64,000 nt of DNA from CADCTQ01 sp963844325. GTDB lineage: Bacteria; Bacteroidota; Bacteroidia; Cytophagales; 172606-1. This document shows positions 1-8,635 of this stretch, piece by piece (positions within the stretch are counted from its first letter, which is position 1; each line of letters starts with the position of its first letter). A model generated the notes under the pieces. That model had not been told where the DNA came from. It was given only the letters and a program-made list of their open reading frames with translations, and made no database searches. The stretch spans positions 2,679,802-2,743,801 of the forward strand of contig CAWJNV010000001.1 in the NCBI GenBank assembly GCA_963844325.1, written 5' to 3'. Made by a program: the position numbers and the translations under genes.

Positions 1-127
1 GTTGGTACTGCTCGGCGGTGATCTCCAGGAATCCCAGCCGGATCATTTCTTCCACGATGAAGTATTCGCGCCCCAGGCGCTTGAGGCGGCTTTGCCAGGA
101 TTCGGCGGGTGTAGCGGGTAGTTGCAT
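1..127 (-). CDS. Truncated CDS, N-terminal 42 codons, unknown function
   Basis: An ATG at 127 on the minus strand opens a frame that runs off the left edge of the window. It reads MQLPATPAESWQSRLKRLGR followed by a short, probably helical segment ending ...EITAEQYQ. It lies 67 bases downstream of the SWIM gene on the same strand, so it is probably the next gene of that operon. Too little is present to assign a family. Confidence 0.55.
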   Translation of the reverse strand, partial: MQLPATPAESWQSRLKRLGREYFIVEEMIRLGFLEITAEQYQ

Positions 128-194
128 GGGCAGGGTTCGGAATACGCAGGGGGTAAGGTGTGGGAAACAGGGTACGGCGGCGCGTGGGTACTGG

Positions 195-1829
195 CTAGAC
201 GGCGCATTGCAGCACCGAGGCCGTGAGGTGGGGGCACGGCCCCTGGCGCAGCTTGTTGCGGCGGTGGAAACTGCAACTGCATTCGGCGAACCGCACGCGG
301 CCGTCGGCATCCAGCCGGACCACGGTTTTGTAGTCGCTTTTGCCCTTTACCTCAAACTGGTATTCCCGCAGCCCGTCGTCACGCGTGGCCGAACTTTGGG
401 GAATCACCCGTTGGTCTTGCACCAGGGAGAGGGCGTAGCGTTGTCGTTCGTCCGCCTCCCCGTCGCTCAAGTCCAGTTCCTGCTGGAGCAGTTGCCGCCA
501 GCGGTACGTGTCCGTCAGGTGATCGTACATGGCCCGTCCCTGGCGGCAGAGTGCCTGGAGGGCCGCCGTGGCCGCCGCCGGGAGGATGCCCAGCGTTGAG
601 GCCAGCTGCGCGGGCGTTCCGGCCAGGTGCTGCGTCAGGAATTGTTCAGCCTGCCGCAGGTCGGTTGCCCCGGCGTGGCCCGCGGCGGCGATCAGGTCAA
701 AATTCCCTTTGCGGGCCCAGTCGTTGGTGGTCCAGCCCGAGAGGCCCAGGTCGAAGCGGTGCCCGTCGAGCGTTACCGACCAGTACGAAGGCATGCCGGT
801 GCCGAGCAGTTTTACGTGCACCCGGTCGGTGTAGGGCAGCAGGTCTTTGAGCACCAGCAGCCGGCGGCGGCCCCAGATGCGGATTTCGCCTTCGAAGCTA
901 CCGGTGTAGGGCACCGTGTCGCGGATGATGAGGTTCCAGGGGTCCACCACCAGCACGGGCGGCTGGCCCGGGCGGAGCTGGAAACGAATGGACCGCGGGC
1001 TTTCCCGCTCCCGCCGCCTTTCGAGCTGGGCCACCAGCCCGCTCACGGTCCGGGCGTGGAGGGCCAGCGAAACGCCATCCATCACGGCGGCCGACTGCGC
1101 CTGCAGAAAACCGCGTACCCAACTGGGCGGCAGGTCAATCTTTTTCTCCAGCACGGCGCCGGCCGCCGTGGAAAGTTCTACCCCTTCGAAGGCAACTTTC
1201 AGCCAGGCCGGCCGGTAACTACGCACCCGGTGGATCTCGTTGGCGAGGTTGAGGCTGAAGTCAATGTTGGTGGTGCCGTAGCGGGTCTCGCCAAACGTTT
1301 GCAACAGGCCGGCCGGTACGGTCACGCGGCCGTAACTCGACTCATCCCCCGAGAAGCATTCAAAAATCACCGCGTCGGGGTGCACGCTGATGACCGGGTC
1401 AAACAGGAAAGCTTTTTCGCGGTCGTGCTGCCATACCCACTGCTGGTACCGGCTGCGGGCCTTCCACACGTCGGCTTGCAGCGGTTGGAGCAGGGCCGCA
1501 ATGTTTTGCCGCTCCGCCTTCAGCAGGGCCCGCTGCGCCACGAGCCGCTCCCGGTCGGCCTTCATGTTCCGTAGGTGGGCCGGCAACTCCTCCAGGTAGC
1601 GTTCCTGCACCCATGCCTGGTACGCCGAGTGGTCCCTGACGGTGTTGCCCAGGTTGCTGACCACTACCTGCCGCAGGGCCAGCATGAGGCGGGCGTAGCC
1701 GAGGCTGTTGCCCACCAGGGCGTCCAGTTGCACGGGGGGCCGCGAACGTTCGGCCGAAAAACGGAACTGCATGCCGTCGGCGGTAGCGGCCACCGAACTG
1801 GGCTGGGCGTAAGTCTGCGTGAGTTGCAT
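195..1829 (-). CDS. SWIM zinc-finger protein
   Basis: A 544-residue protein from the ATG at 1829. The frame stays open up to a TTG at 1898, which would overlap the upstream gene, so the exact start is not certain. The last 30 residues carry a SWIM finger of the form CxCx12CxH (C517, C519, C532, H534; local sequence AECSCSFHRR...GPCPHLTAS). SWIM fingers bind zinc and mediate DNA or protein contacts. The rest is helical in the N-terminal third (charged, coiled-coil-like around residues 75-120) and mixed alpha/beta afterwards, with no domain I recognise. It follows the large helical-repeat gene by 46 bases or overlaps it, which indicates one transcription unit. Function is unknown; a scaffold or nucleic-acid-contacting role beside the WGR/PARP genes is inference. 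Confidence 0.8.
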   Translation of the reverse strand: MQLTQTYAQPSSVAATADGMQFRFSAERSRPPVQLDALVGNSLGYARLMLALRQVVVSNLGNTVRDHSAYQAWVQERYLEELPAHLRNMKADRERLVAQRALLKAERQNIAALLQPLQADVWKARSRYQQWVWQHDREKAFLFDPVISVHPDAVIFECFSGDESSYGRVTVPAGLLQTFGETRYGTTNIDFSLNLANEIHRVRSYRPAWLKVAFEGVELSTAAGAVLEKKIDLPPSWVRGFLQAQSAAVMDGVSLALHARTVSGLVAQLERRRERESPRSIRFQLRPGQPPVLVVDPWNLIIRDTVPYTGSFEGEIRIWGRRRLLVLKDLLPYTDRVHVKLLGTGMPSYWSVTLDGHRFDLGLSGWTTNDWARKGNFDLIAAAGHAGATDLRQAEQFLTQHLAGTPAQLASTLGILPAAATAALQALCRQGRAMYDHLTDTYRWRQLLQQELDLSDGEADERQRYALSLVQDQRVIPQSSATRDDGLREYQFEVKGKSDYKTVVRLDADGRVRFAECSCSFHRRNKLRQGPCPHLTASVLQCAV

Positions 1830-1875
1830 AAAGGTCAGTTGCTTGTCTCCGGTCCAAAATTGAATGTCTCCCTGC

Positions 1876-4659
1876 TTAGCTGATGTCAAACCCGGCAATG
1901 GACTCCCCGGCGAGGCGGCGCTGGGTCAGTTGCCACACCGCCCATTCGGCTTCTTTTTGTGTCCCGCTGCGGGCCATTTCCAGCAGTACTTCCGTGGGCA
2001 GCGAGGGGTTTTGTTCCTGGCGGCGCTTCACGTGCTCCTTGGCCTGCCGGCTGCGGTTCTGCATCCGCAGGATTTCCCGGTCGAAGCGTTGCACGAAGGG
2101 TTGGTCGAGGGGCTGCGCCAGCAAGGCTTCGCTCACCAGGTGGTGCACCTGCGGATGGGAATGTTCGGACAAACATTCCAGCAGCCGGGCCCGCCGCTCG
2201 CCGGGCCAGCCGGGCAGGCGTTTTTGCAGAAAGGCGATGCCCAGGCTGCGGGTAGCCGGCTCGGGGCTGTCGCACAGGGCCAGCACGGCGTCAAACTCGC
2301 CGCTCGAACCGGCCGGCAGGGCTTCCAGGTGCTCCCGGACGGCCTGCTGCACGGGCGGCAGACCGCTTTCCAGCAGCCGCAGCAGGAAGGGAAGGTCGGG
2401 TTTTTGCGCCAGGGCGGCGGCCAGGGCCAGGTTGCGCACGGCCGGCAGCTTGTGCGTACAGGCGCGGTACCAGGCTTCGGGTTGTTGGGCGAGGGCGGCC
2501 AGGTTGGCCTGCGTCCACTGGCCCAGCCACGCTTCCACGGCCGGGTGCCCGACCGCCAGTACCCCGGCGTCGGGCTGGCGCAGGAACAGGGCCCGCAGGA
2601 GCGGGGCTTCGAACAGGCGGGCGGCCAGCACGTCGCCCTTGTCGGCATCGGCAACCTGCCGCAGGGCTTCCTGCCAGAAGAGCCCGGGCTGGGGCAGGGC
2701 GGCGAGACAGGCGTGAAAAGCCGTCCGCAAGTGCTTCCAGCTTTCTTCACTTAGCGCCGGAATGAGGGCGGCCAGTTGGGGGGGCGTGGCGGCATTGAGC
2801 AGCAACAGGGCCATCGACGCGTCGGCGTGGGCAATCAGTTCCGGTTGGGCGGCCAACTGCCGGCCCAGTTCTTCGGTGAACCACGCTTTCCGGCCCGCAT
2901 GCTTGAGCAGGGAGAGGCGCGCAACCAGACGCCCCAACGCACCGGGCTCTTTTGCCGCGCATTCGACAACCGTTGTTACGTCCTCCCGCGGCAACTGGGC
3001 GTTGTCGAGCAGGTACAGCAGCGTTTCCCACAACCACGCGTCATGGGGTGGGGCGGCATTGCGGATGGCGAACAGAAACGTTTCGGTGTTAAACAACCGG
3101 CAGCCCCGCACGGCCGCGGCGGTCCGCTGGAGAATGTCGCGCCGGACGGCCGGGGGGCATTGGCTCAGGCGCGGGAGCCACAGCAGGGGCTTTTCGCGGA
3201 ACCATTCGAGCAGCCGGCCGGAAAGAAAGTGCCGGAATGCTTCGCTGCCGTGCGCCAGTACGAACCCGAAGGCCGCTCCGGGAAACGAACTGTCATCGAT
3301 CAGCAGGTACTCGTTGTCGGTGTAAAACCCGGTGAACACTTCCGCGGCCGCATCCGACTGGAGGGTGTTGCGCAGGGCAATTTCCACCTTGGGTTTGCCA
3401 ATGCCTTTTGCCAGCTTGTTCCAAATGCCGCGGACAGTGCCGTCGTAGTCCTGGCTGTGGTGCCGAACCAACTCCCACCCGAACCGGCAAACCACGAACG
3501 AAGGATGAAATACGAAGGGCTCGACTTCGGTCGTTTCGAGGCTGGTCCGCTTGTACTTGGGGCGAAACAGCCCGGCCAGGCGACTCAGTTGCGCGTCGGT
3601 GTCGGCCGCGTTAAACCAGGCCAGCGCCGTCTCCCGGTCTGCCTCTTCGGCGGCCGCAAATGCCCATTCGGTAAGCTCCGGCTGCCCGGACCGGAACAGC
3701 AGCGCCGCCACCGACAGCACCAGCTCAGCGTCAAAGCGGTGCCGGGCGAGGGAATGCAGAAGGGTGAGGGCCGCGGTCATTCTTCTGGAAAGCCTTTCGC
3801 GCCGGGGCAGGCCGAGCAGGTAGGTTTGCAGGTGCGTGGCAACGTCGCCCTGCCAGGCGTCGGGCTGTTTTGCCCAACCCGATTGCCGGAGTTCCTGCCG
3901 CTGGGCGGCGTTCCCGTACGCAAAAATGCCGGCCCACAAGGGGGCGGACAAAGTACTTCCGGCCCGGTACGTTGCGTAAGCCTGCCGGCAGGCCGTTCGC
4001 TTCAGCCACAGGGAAGGCGCTAAGAAGAACCGGGTCAGCTCCGCATCCGAAAACGTGGGCACGGGCTGCCCGTTCCGGTCCAATACTTTCAAGGCAAACT
4101 CTTGGGTCACCCAGGGCAGGTCGGGGGAGAGTAACTGGCCGACAAACGGCAGGTGGGCATCCCAGACGGCGGGCCGTCGGTCTTCGGGCCGGACGCGGTG
4201 GAATTGCATGGCGTTGAACACGACCGGGCCGCGGCCGTGTCCCTGCTGCCACGCCCGCCGCGCGTTGCCCAGCAGCAGGTCGGCGGTGATCCACTGGTGC
4301 GCAAAGTAGACTTCCCGCTTGCCTTTGCCGGCCAGCAGCACCCGCGAGGCAATTTCGAAATACAGGTCTTGGTCAGGAAGGGATTTGAGGAACCGGCGGG
4401 CCCGGCGTTTCATGTAACCCACCGTCAGGGCGGTCGGGTAGGTCACTTGCAGGCCCTGCACCGGCGCCTCGTCGAGGCGAATGATGATGGCCGCGGTAAT
4501 GTCGGCGTCGGGCGTGGCTTCGTACTGTTTGTAGATCGTTTTGAGCACTTTCCAGTGATCCGGGGCGAGCGGGGCCGTGCGGATGTAGTGCAGCAGGGTT
4601 TGCCGGTCGGCTTCGTTCCCGGCGGGAATCAGGGCGAGCAAGGGGAACGGGTGGTCCAT
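1876..4659 (-). CDS. Large helical-repeat (HEAT-like) protein, 927 aa
   Basis: Begins at the ATG at 4659. Residues 1-400 are mixed and residues about 440-900 form a run of amphipathic helices rich in Leu, Ala and Arg (for example PAVRNLALAAALAQ and PEPATRSLGIAFLQ) of the kind seen in HEAT/Armadillo alpha-solenoids. There is no signal peptide or membrane segment. It starts 68 bases downstream of a strong minus-strand terminator that separates it from the WGR gene, and it is followed immediately by the SWIM gene. Large repeat proteins encoded beside SWIM and WGR proteins are known in bacteria, but I cannot match this one to a named family. A scaffold role is inference. Confidence 0.7.
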   Translation of the reverse strand: MDHPFPLLALIPAGNEADRQTLLHYIRTAPLAPDHWKVLKTIYKQYEATPDADITAAIIIRLDEAPVQGLQVTYPTALTVGYMKRRARRFLKSLPDQDLYFEIASRVLLAGKGKREVYFAHQWITADLLLGNARRAWQQGHGRGPVVFNAMQFHRVRPEDRRPAVWDAHLPFVGQLLSPDLPWVTQEFALKVLDRNGQPVPTFSDAELTRFFLAPSLWLKRTACRQAYATYRAGSTLSAPLWAGIFAYGNAAQRQELRQSGWAKQPDAWQGDVATHLQTYLLGLPRRERLSRRMTAALTLLHSLARHRFDAELVLSVAALLFRSGQPELTEWAFAAAEEADRETALAWFNAADTDAQLSRLAGLFRPKYKRTSLETTEVEPFVFHPSFVVCRFGWELVRHHSQDYDGTVRGIWNKLAKGIGKPKVEIALRNTLQSDAAAEVFTGFYTDNEYLLIDDSSFPGAAFGFVLAHGSEAFRHFLSGRLLEWFREKPLLWLPRLSQCPPAVRRDILQRTAAAVRGCRLFNTETFLFAIRNAAPPHDAWLWETLLYLLDNAQLPREDVTTVVECAAKEPGALGRLVARLSLLKHAGRKAWFTEELGRQLAAQPELIAHADASMALLLLNAATPPQLAALIPALSEESWKHLRTAFHACLAALPQPGLFWQEALRQVADADKGDVLAARLFEAPLLRALFLRQPDAGVLAVGHPAVEAWLGQWTQANLAALAQQPEAWYRACTHKLPAVRNLALAAALAQKPDLPFLLRLLESGLPPVQQAVREHLEALPAGSSGEFDAVLALCDSPEPATRSLGIAFLQKRLPGWPGERRARLLECLSEHSHPQVHHLVSEALLAQPLDQPFVQRFDREILRMQNRSRQAKEHVKRRQEQNPSLPTEVLLEMARSGTQKEAEWAVWQLTQRRLAGESIAGFDIS

Positions 4660-4727
4660 ACGGTCGGGAGCTACGGAGGACGGGGGTAAAGATCGGTATA
4701 CGGGAGCCCGGGGCCGGGATGTGGAGT

Positions 4728-4760
4728 AAAAAAGCCTGCGGGAAAACTTCTCCCGCAGGC
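4728..4760 (-). terminator. Intrinsic terminator, minus strand
   Basis: A 10-bp perfect stem (GCCTGCGGGA at 4734-4743 pairing with TCCCGCAGGC at 4751-4760) is followed on the minus strand by six T residues. It lies 380 bases past the stop of the WGR gene and just before the helical-repeat gene, so it separates two transcription units. Confidence 0.8.
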
Positions 4761-4827
4761 CCGTCGCATGGTTGGCGTAAAAAGCTTCGGCTACTAACTC
4801 TGCTCAGGATTAACGTTCATCACTGTA

Positions 4828-4932
4828 AGCGTGCGGAACAACCGGCGGTTAGTATAATGAACAGATAAATGTGCGCTACGCGTATTCAGCGATTTTCTGG
4901 TATAATACTAACCGCCGGTTGTGGAGCACGCT
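4828..4932. repeat. Long inverted repeat, 31-bp arms, in a 480-base non-coding gap
   Basis: The arms at 4828-4858 and 4902-4932 are inverted copies with an 18-bp perfect core (ACAACCGGCGGTTAGTAT at 4838-4855, its complement at 4905-4922). Weaker complementarity extends about 20 bases further on each side. The 43-base loop shows no gene. The rest of the 4660-5140 gap holds only the terminator at 4728-4760. It could be a small structured RNA, a regulator site or a MITE-like element; I cannot tell which. Confidence 0.6.
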
Positions 4933-5140
4933 GAATGTCATGGACGCGTAATGATGTATGGGTAGCTTGAAAACGACCACGGCGAAACACCGCAGTATGG
5001 ATGCTAACCAAAGCTTTTGATTGCCAACGATGCGAAAGAACTATTTAGAAGTGCGAGAATAGCGTAATCCCGCACCACTGCAAAACGAAAATAAGTGTAC
5101 TCATCCGCGCTGCCTTGCAAAGACAGAAAGTGCGCTCTTT

Positions 5141-6064
5141 TCAACCGGCGACCGACAGCAGCCGCCGGGCCAGGGGCAGCAACGCGCCCTGCAAATCGGG
5201 CTGAAACTTGCTCAGAATGGCCGTGGCGCCGTTTTCAAAGCCGATTTCTACCTGGTAAAGGTGACCGTTGTCTACTTCCAGCCGCAGGGGTTCTCCGGGG
5301 ATGTCGGCGGGCTGGCGGGCCACGAGCTTCTCGCCCAGCAACTGCGCCCCGTCAAACCGTACATCGCCGTTGTGCCAGGCAGGGCCGCTCAGCGCCCCGG
5401 CGACCTGCGCGTGGCCGGCCGGCAAGTGCCAGGTGAACCGGTAACCCGCATTTTTGGTAACCAACTGCCCGCCCGAAAGCTCTTTTTTCACCACGTTATA
5501 GTAGCCGATGCTGCACACCACCGGCCGCTGGCCGAACAGGTGGCCGTACTGCCGCCGGACTGCCAGCGGGGGCCGCGGATCGGCCGTTGAGGCGTAACCG
5601 GACCGGGTTTTCTCGTCGGTCAGCCGTTCCAGTTCCCGCACCGCCAGCAGGTTTTTGTAGCATTCGAATTGGTCTTCCGTGCCGTCGGTGCCCACCCGGC
5701 CCGCGTAGCAAGTAACCGTTTTCCCGTCCACCCGCCCTTCCCAGAACTGGTCGCCCGACTGGAGGTACACGTGGCGGCTTTCGGCCGTATCGGGGCCGTA
5801 GAAATACAGGTTGAACCGGCCGTTGTTGCGCGACGACAGTTGGTCGTGCCCCGCAATGGCGCTTACCAGCTGCGACACCTGGTCCTGGAAGGCCTGAAAG
5901 CCGAGCCGCCGCAGTTCGTTCTTGACGTCGAGGGTGGTGGTGGAGCCGTTCCGGGCCATGAGGTCGTAGGTGGTTGCCCGTACTTCCCCGAGGGTGGCCG
6001 CCCGGCCGGGTGCGCTTCCGCCGCCGGTGTTGCCGAGCAGCGAGTGGATGATCTTCTTGAACAT
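5141..6064 (-). CDS. WGR-domain protein
   Basis: A 307-residue protein from the ATG at 6064 (MFKKIIHSLLGN). An open frame extends upstream but would run into the PARP gene. Residues about 15-75 look like a helical, winged-helix-like segment. Residues about 82-145 match a WGR domain, with the core CYAGRVGTDGTEDQFECY and the typical ending DEKTRSGY. The C-terminal 120 residues are beta-rich and unassigned. WGR domains in PARP1-type enzymes bind DNA ends and relay activation. It begins 19 bases after the PARP stop on the same strand, so the two are almost certainly co-transcribed. It has no catalytic domain that I can see. Confidence 0.8.
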   Translation of the reverse strand: MFKKIIHSLLGNTGGGSAPGRAATLGEVRATTYDLMARNGSTTTLDVKNELRRLGFQAFQDQVSQLVSAIAGHDQLSSRNNGRFNLYFYGPDTAESRHVYLQSGDQFWEGRVDGKTVTCYAGRVGTDGTEDQFECYKNLLAVRELERLTDEKTRSGYASTADPRPPLAVRRQYGHLFGQRPVVCSIGYYNVVKKELSGGQLVTKNAGYRFTWHLPAGHAQVAGALSGPAWHNGDVRFDGAQLLGEKLVARQPADIPGEPLRLEVDNGHLYQVEIGFENGATAILSKFQPDLQGALLPLARRLLSVAG

Positions 6065-6083
6065 GGATGGGGCGGAAAGAGGG

Positions 6084-7334
6084 TTAGTTCCGTACTTCCA
6101 CCAGGTACTCAATGGAGCACTGGGCCTGGTTGTACACAATGTATTCGTTGTTGCGCAGGTCGGCGCCGCCTTCGGCAAACAGAGAGTCCAGGTGCGGGCC
6201 CCGCTTCTTGAGGTTCTCTTCCGTTAAGTTATAGCACCAGTCGGGTTCGTGCTTCTGGATGTGAAGCTGGTTGCCCACGTGTACCCGGTAGAGGGCCAGG
6301 AAGCCCCGGTCGGCGTTGCCGCGCGTCCAGTACGAACCGGAAAGCGACGTGTAGTTGAGGGATTTGCGGAATTTGTCGGCGAAATACAGGCCGTACCCGA
6401 ACATCTTGCCCGTGATCACCGCGTTGGCCGGCCGCAGCACCAGGCCCGTTTCCATGATGGAAATCCAGTTTTCGTTGCGGCTGCCGTGCCAGAACAATTC
6501 CTCCTGGCGGTTGTTCCGGGTCGCCAGCCAGTCCTGGTACCACCGCTGGGTTTTGTGGTTGCGGACGCGGAAAGCACGGCGGAACTTGCCCGCTTCGTCC
6601 TGCATCTTGCCCTTGATCATGTCGATGATTGACGGGTCGGTAACCGGCTCCACTTCCAGGCCCATCGTTTGCAGGATGTTGATTTTTTCTTTTTGGGCAC
6701 CGGTGGCCTCTTTTTTCCGCTCATTGATCTCCACCTGGCCGCGCATAACGTCCAGCGTGGCCTGTTCGTTGGCCAGGTTGTTTTCGAGGGCTTTCAATTC
6801 GTCGGCGCCGGGGACCCCTTTGAGCAGGTGGTCTTTTACGTTGCCCATCCGCCGGGGAATCACCTTGTAGAGTTCCAGCAACCCGTCGTTGAACGCCGCC
6901 ACGTCCATGCCCCCTCCAACCTGGCCCACCAGCCGGTCGAGCCACCGCTGGGCTTCGGCAACCTGCTTGCGGGTCACCTGGTCGGCCGTTACGTTGTAGT
7001 TGTTGCTCACCGACTTTTTGGCGTATTGCATCAACTGGTTAATCAGTTCGTGCACGACCGGGTCGTCAACGTCGGCCAGTTCTACTTCGTCGCCGGCTTC
7101 CACGAACAGGTGCGTCTGGTCTTTGTACCCTTTGTTTACCTTTTCCCGGTACTTCTTGTCCCATTCCCGGAGGGGGTAGGTTTGACGGGAAGGCGTGCTG
7201 CCCACGCGGCCGTACAGCACCGTGAAGGTACTGTCGCCGTTTTCCTTCATTTCGTAAAACTTGTTGTTGTTGTCGGAAGTCACCATAATCAGCTTTACGG
7301 TACGGGCGGGAGAGGTAACAACGGGCGTGTGCAT
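6084..7334 (-). CDS. PARP1-like poly/mono(ADP-ribosyl)transferase (WGR + PARP)
   Basis: A 416-residue NAD+-dependent ADP-ribosyltransferase. Residues about 10-85 are a WGR domain (TVLYGRVGSTPSRQTYPL). Residues about 100-230 form an all-helical PARP regulatory-like domain. Residues about 235-416 are the PARP catalytic fold. The H-Y-E triad of PARP1 is intact: H283 in LFWHGSRNENW, Y317 in GYGLYFADKFRKS and E397 in NNEYIVYNQAQ. The Glu is the residue associated with chain elongation, so true PAR synthesis is possible, but this is inference. It lacks the zinc fingers and BRCT domain of animal PARP1. It is the first gene of an operon with the WGR protein, and an ADP-ribosylglycohydrolase is divergent to it. 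Targets are unknown; DNA-damage activation is inferred from the WGR domain. Confidence 0.93.
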   Translation of the reverse strand: MHTPVVTSPARTVKLIMVTSDNNNKFYEMKENGDSTFTVLYGRVGSTPSRQTYPLREWDKKYREKVNKGYKDQTHLFVEAGDEVELADVDDPVVHELINQLMQYAKKSVSNNYNVTADQVTRKQVAEAQRWLDRLVGQVGGGMDVAAFNDGLLELYKVIPRRMGNVKDHLLKGVPGADELKALENNLANEQATLDVMRGQVEINERKKEATGAQKEKINILQTMGLEVEPVTDPSIIDMIKGKMQDEAGKFRRAFRVRNHKTQRWYQDWLATRNNRQEELFWHGSRNENWISIMETGLVLRPANAVITGKMFGYGLYFADKFRKSLNYTSLSGSYWTRGNADRGFLALYRVHVGNQLHIQKHEPDWCYNLTEENLKKRGPHLDSLFAEGGADLRNNEYIVYNQAQCSIEYLVEVRN

Positions 7335-7833
7335 GGGGGTAAACGTTTGATTGGGGGATGTCTGACGGAAACGGTTACTTTATTTATAGTGTAAATAACA
7401 CTATAATTTAGTTTATGTGCAAATATTTCGATATTTATTTTTGGAATAAATATAGTAAAGGCACCTAATAAATTGGCTTTTAATACTATATTTATATGGA
7501 AAGCGGCGTTGCGTGTCGATTCTTGGAGACGTCTGACGGAGAAGCTTGGCGGCCTTCTTGCAACTTAATACGGGTAAAGCGAAGAATATTTTGGTTTACA
7601 AAGTGTTGATAAACAACTGTTTGTATTTATGCGTTGATTAGTCTTGCTTCAAGACGCATAGTTTTCTGTGTTACTACCCGGGATGGAACGTTAGAAAAGC
7701 AGGATAATGGATGAATATATTTTTATTCTATTAGTATATAAATTTATAGTAGTGAGTTACTATTTTTATATTCTAAAGATAAGACATCCGTTTTTGCGCT
7801 TCCTTTTTCCTTTTTAAAATTCTTACTTGCATC
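7335..7833. promoter_or_regulatory. AT-rich divergent intergenic region between PARP and ADP-ribosylglycohydrolase
   Basis: About 500 bases with much lower GC than the flanking genes and no credible ORF. It must carry promoters for both divergent genes. A 23-bp palindrome lies at 7384-7406 near the PARP side and a related weaker one at 7746-7763 near the hydrolase side. A TTTG at 7420-7423 on the minus strand could be the -33 element of a Bacteroidota sigma-70-type promoter for the PARP gene. I see no riboswitch. Confidence 0.6.
7384..7406. promoter_or_regulatory. Operator-like palindrome upstream of PARP gene
   Basis: Perfect 9-bp arms TTATAGTGT and ACACTATAA around 5 bases. It lies about 50 bases upstream of the PARP start, just after a TTTG that may be the -33 box, so a bound dimer would cover the promoter. 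The regulator is not identified. Confidence 0.5.
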
Positions 7834-8604
7834 ATGTTAGGAGCAATAATTGGCGACATTGCCGGGTCGGTCTACGAGAAGAGCGGCATGAAAAATCCGG
7901 ATTTTCCCTTTTTCCGGGCCGACTGCCGCTTCACCGACGATACCGTACTCACGCTGGCCGTTGCCGACGCCCTGCTGCACAAAAGACCCTTCGGCGTAAG
8001 CATCCGGCACTTTGGGCGTACCTACCCGCACCGGGGGTACGGGGGCATGTTTACCGACTGGTTAAAGGATGACAACGCCGGGCCCTACAACAGCTACGGC
8101 AACGGGTCCGCCATGCGGGTGAGCCCGGTGGGTTTTGCCGGCCGCTCCCTCGACCAGGTGCTCGAACTGGCCCGGCAATCGGCGGAACCCACGCACAACC
8201 ACCCGGAAGGAATCAAAGGGGCCCAGGCCGTGGCCGCGGGCATTTTCCTGGGACGGCAGGGCAAAGGCAAGGAAGCCATCCGCACCACCCTGGAAGAACT
8301 TTTCGGGTACGACCTGCGGCGCAAGGCCGACGAGATCCGGCCGGCCTACCGGTTCGACGTAACCTGCCAGGGGTCCGTTCCCGAATCAATCATCGCCTTC
8401 CTCGACAGCCACGACCTGGAGAGTGCCATCCGCCTGGCCGTGTCGATGGGCGGCGACGCCGATACAATGGCCGCCATTGCCGGCGCCCTGGCCCACGCGC
8501 ATTACCGCCGCATTCCGCTGCCTTTCGTGTACCGGGCCAGCCAGGTGCTCACCCCCGCCCTCTGGAACATTGTAGTGACCTTCCACCGGAAGTACAAGAC
8601 GTAA
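7834..8604 (+). CDS. ADP-ribosylglycohydrolase (ARH/DraG family)
   Basis: A 256-residue enzyme expected to remove ADP-ribose from modified proteins or related substrates, using Mg ions. The family metal-binding motifs are present: the N-terminal GDIAGS (G7-S12), FTDDT (F33-T37) and the C-terminal GGDADT (G206-T211, with D208 and D210). HNHPEG-like sequence in the middle (THNHPEGIKGAQ) is also typical. The length is at the short end for the family. It is transcribed away from the PARP gene across a shared regulatory region, so it is a natural candidate for the eraser of marks written by that PARP. Whether it cleaves poly or mono marks, or another ADP-ribosyl compound, cannot be read from sequence. 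Confidence 0.92.
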   Translation: MLGAIIGDIAGSVYEKSGMKNPDFPFFRADCRFTDDTVLTLAVADALLHKRPFGVSIRHFGRTYPHRGYGGMFTDWLKDDNAGPYNSYGNGSAMRVSPVGFAGRSLDQVLELARQSAEPTHNHPEGIKGAQAVAAGIFLGRQGKGKEAIRTTLEELFGYDLRRKADEIRPAYRFDVTCQGSVPESIIAFLDSHDLESAIRLAVSMGGDADTMAAIAGALAHAHYRRIPLPFVYRASQVLTPALWNIVVTFHRKYKT

Positions 8605-8635
8605 ACCACGCAGGCGGGCCTTTCCGTGAAACGGC

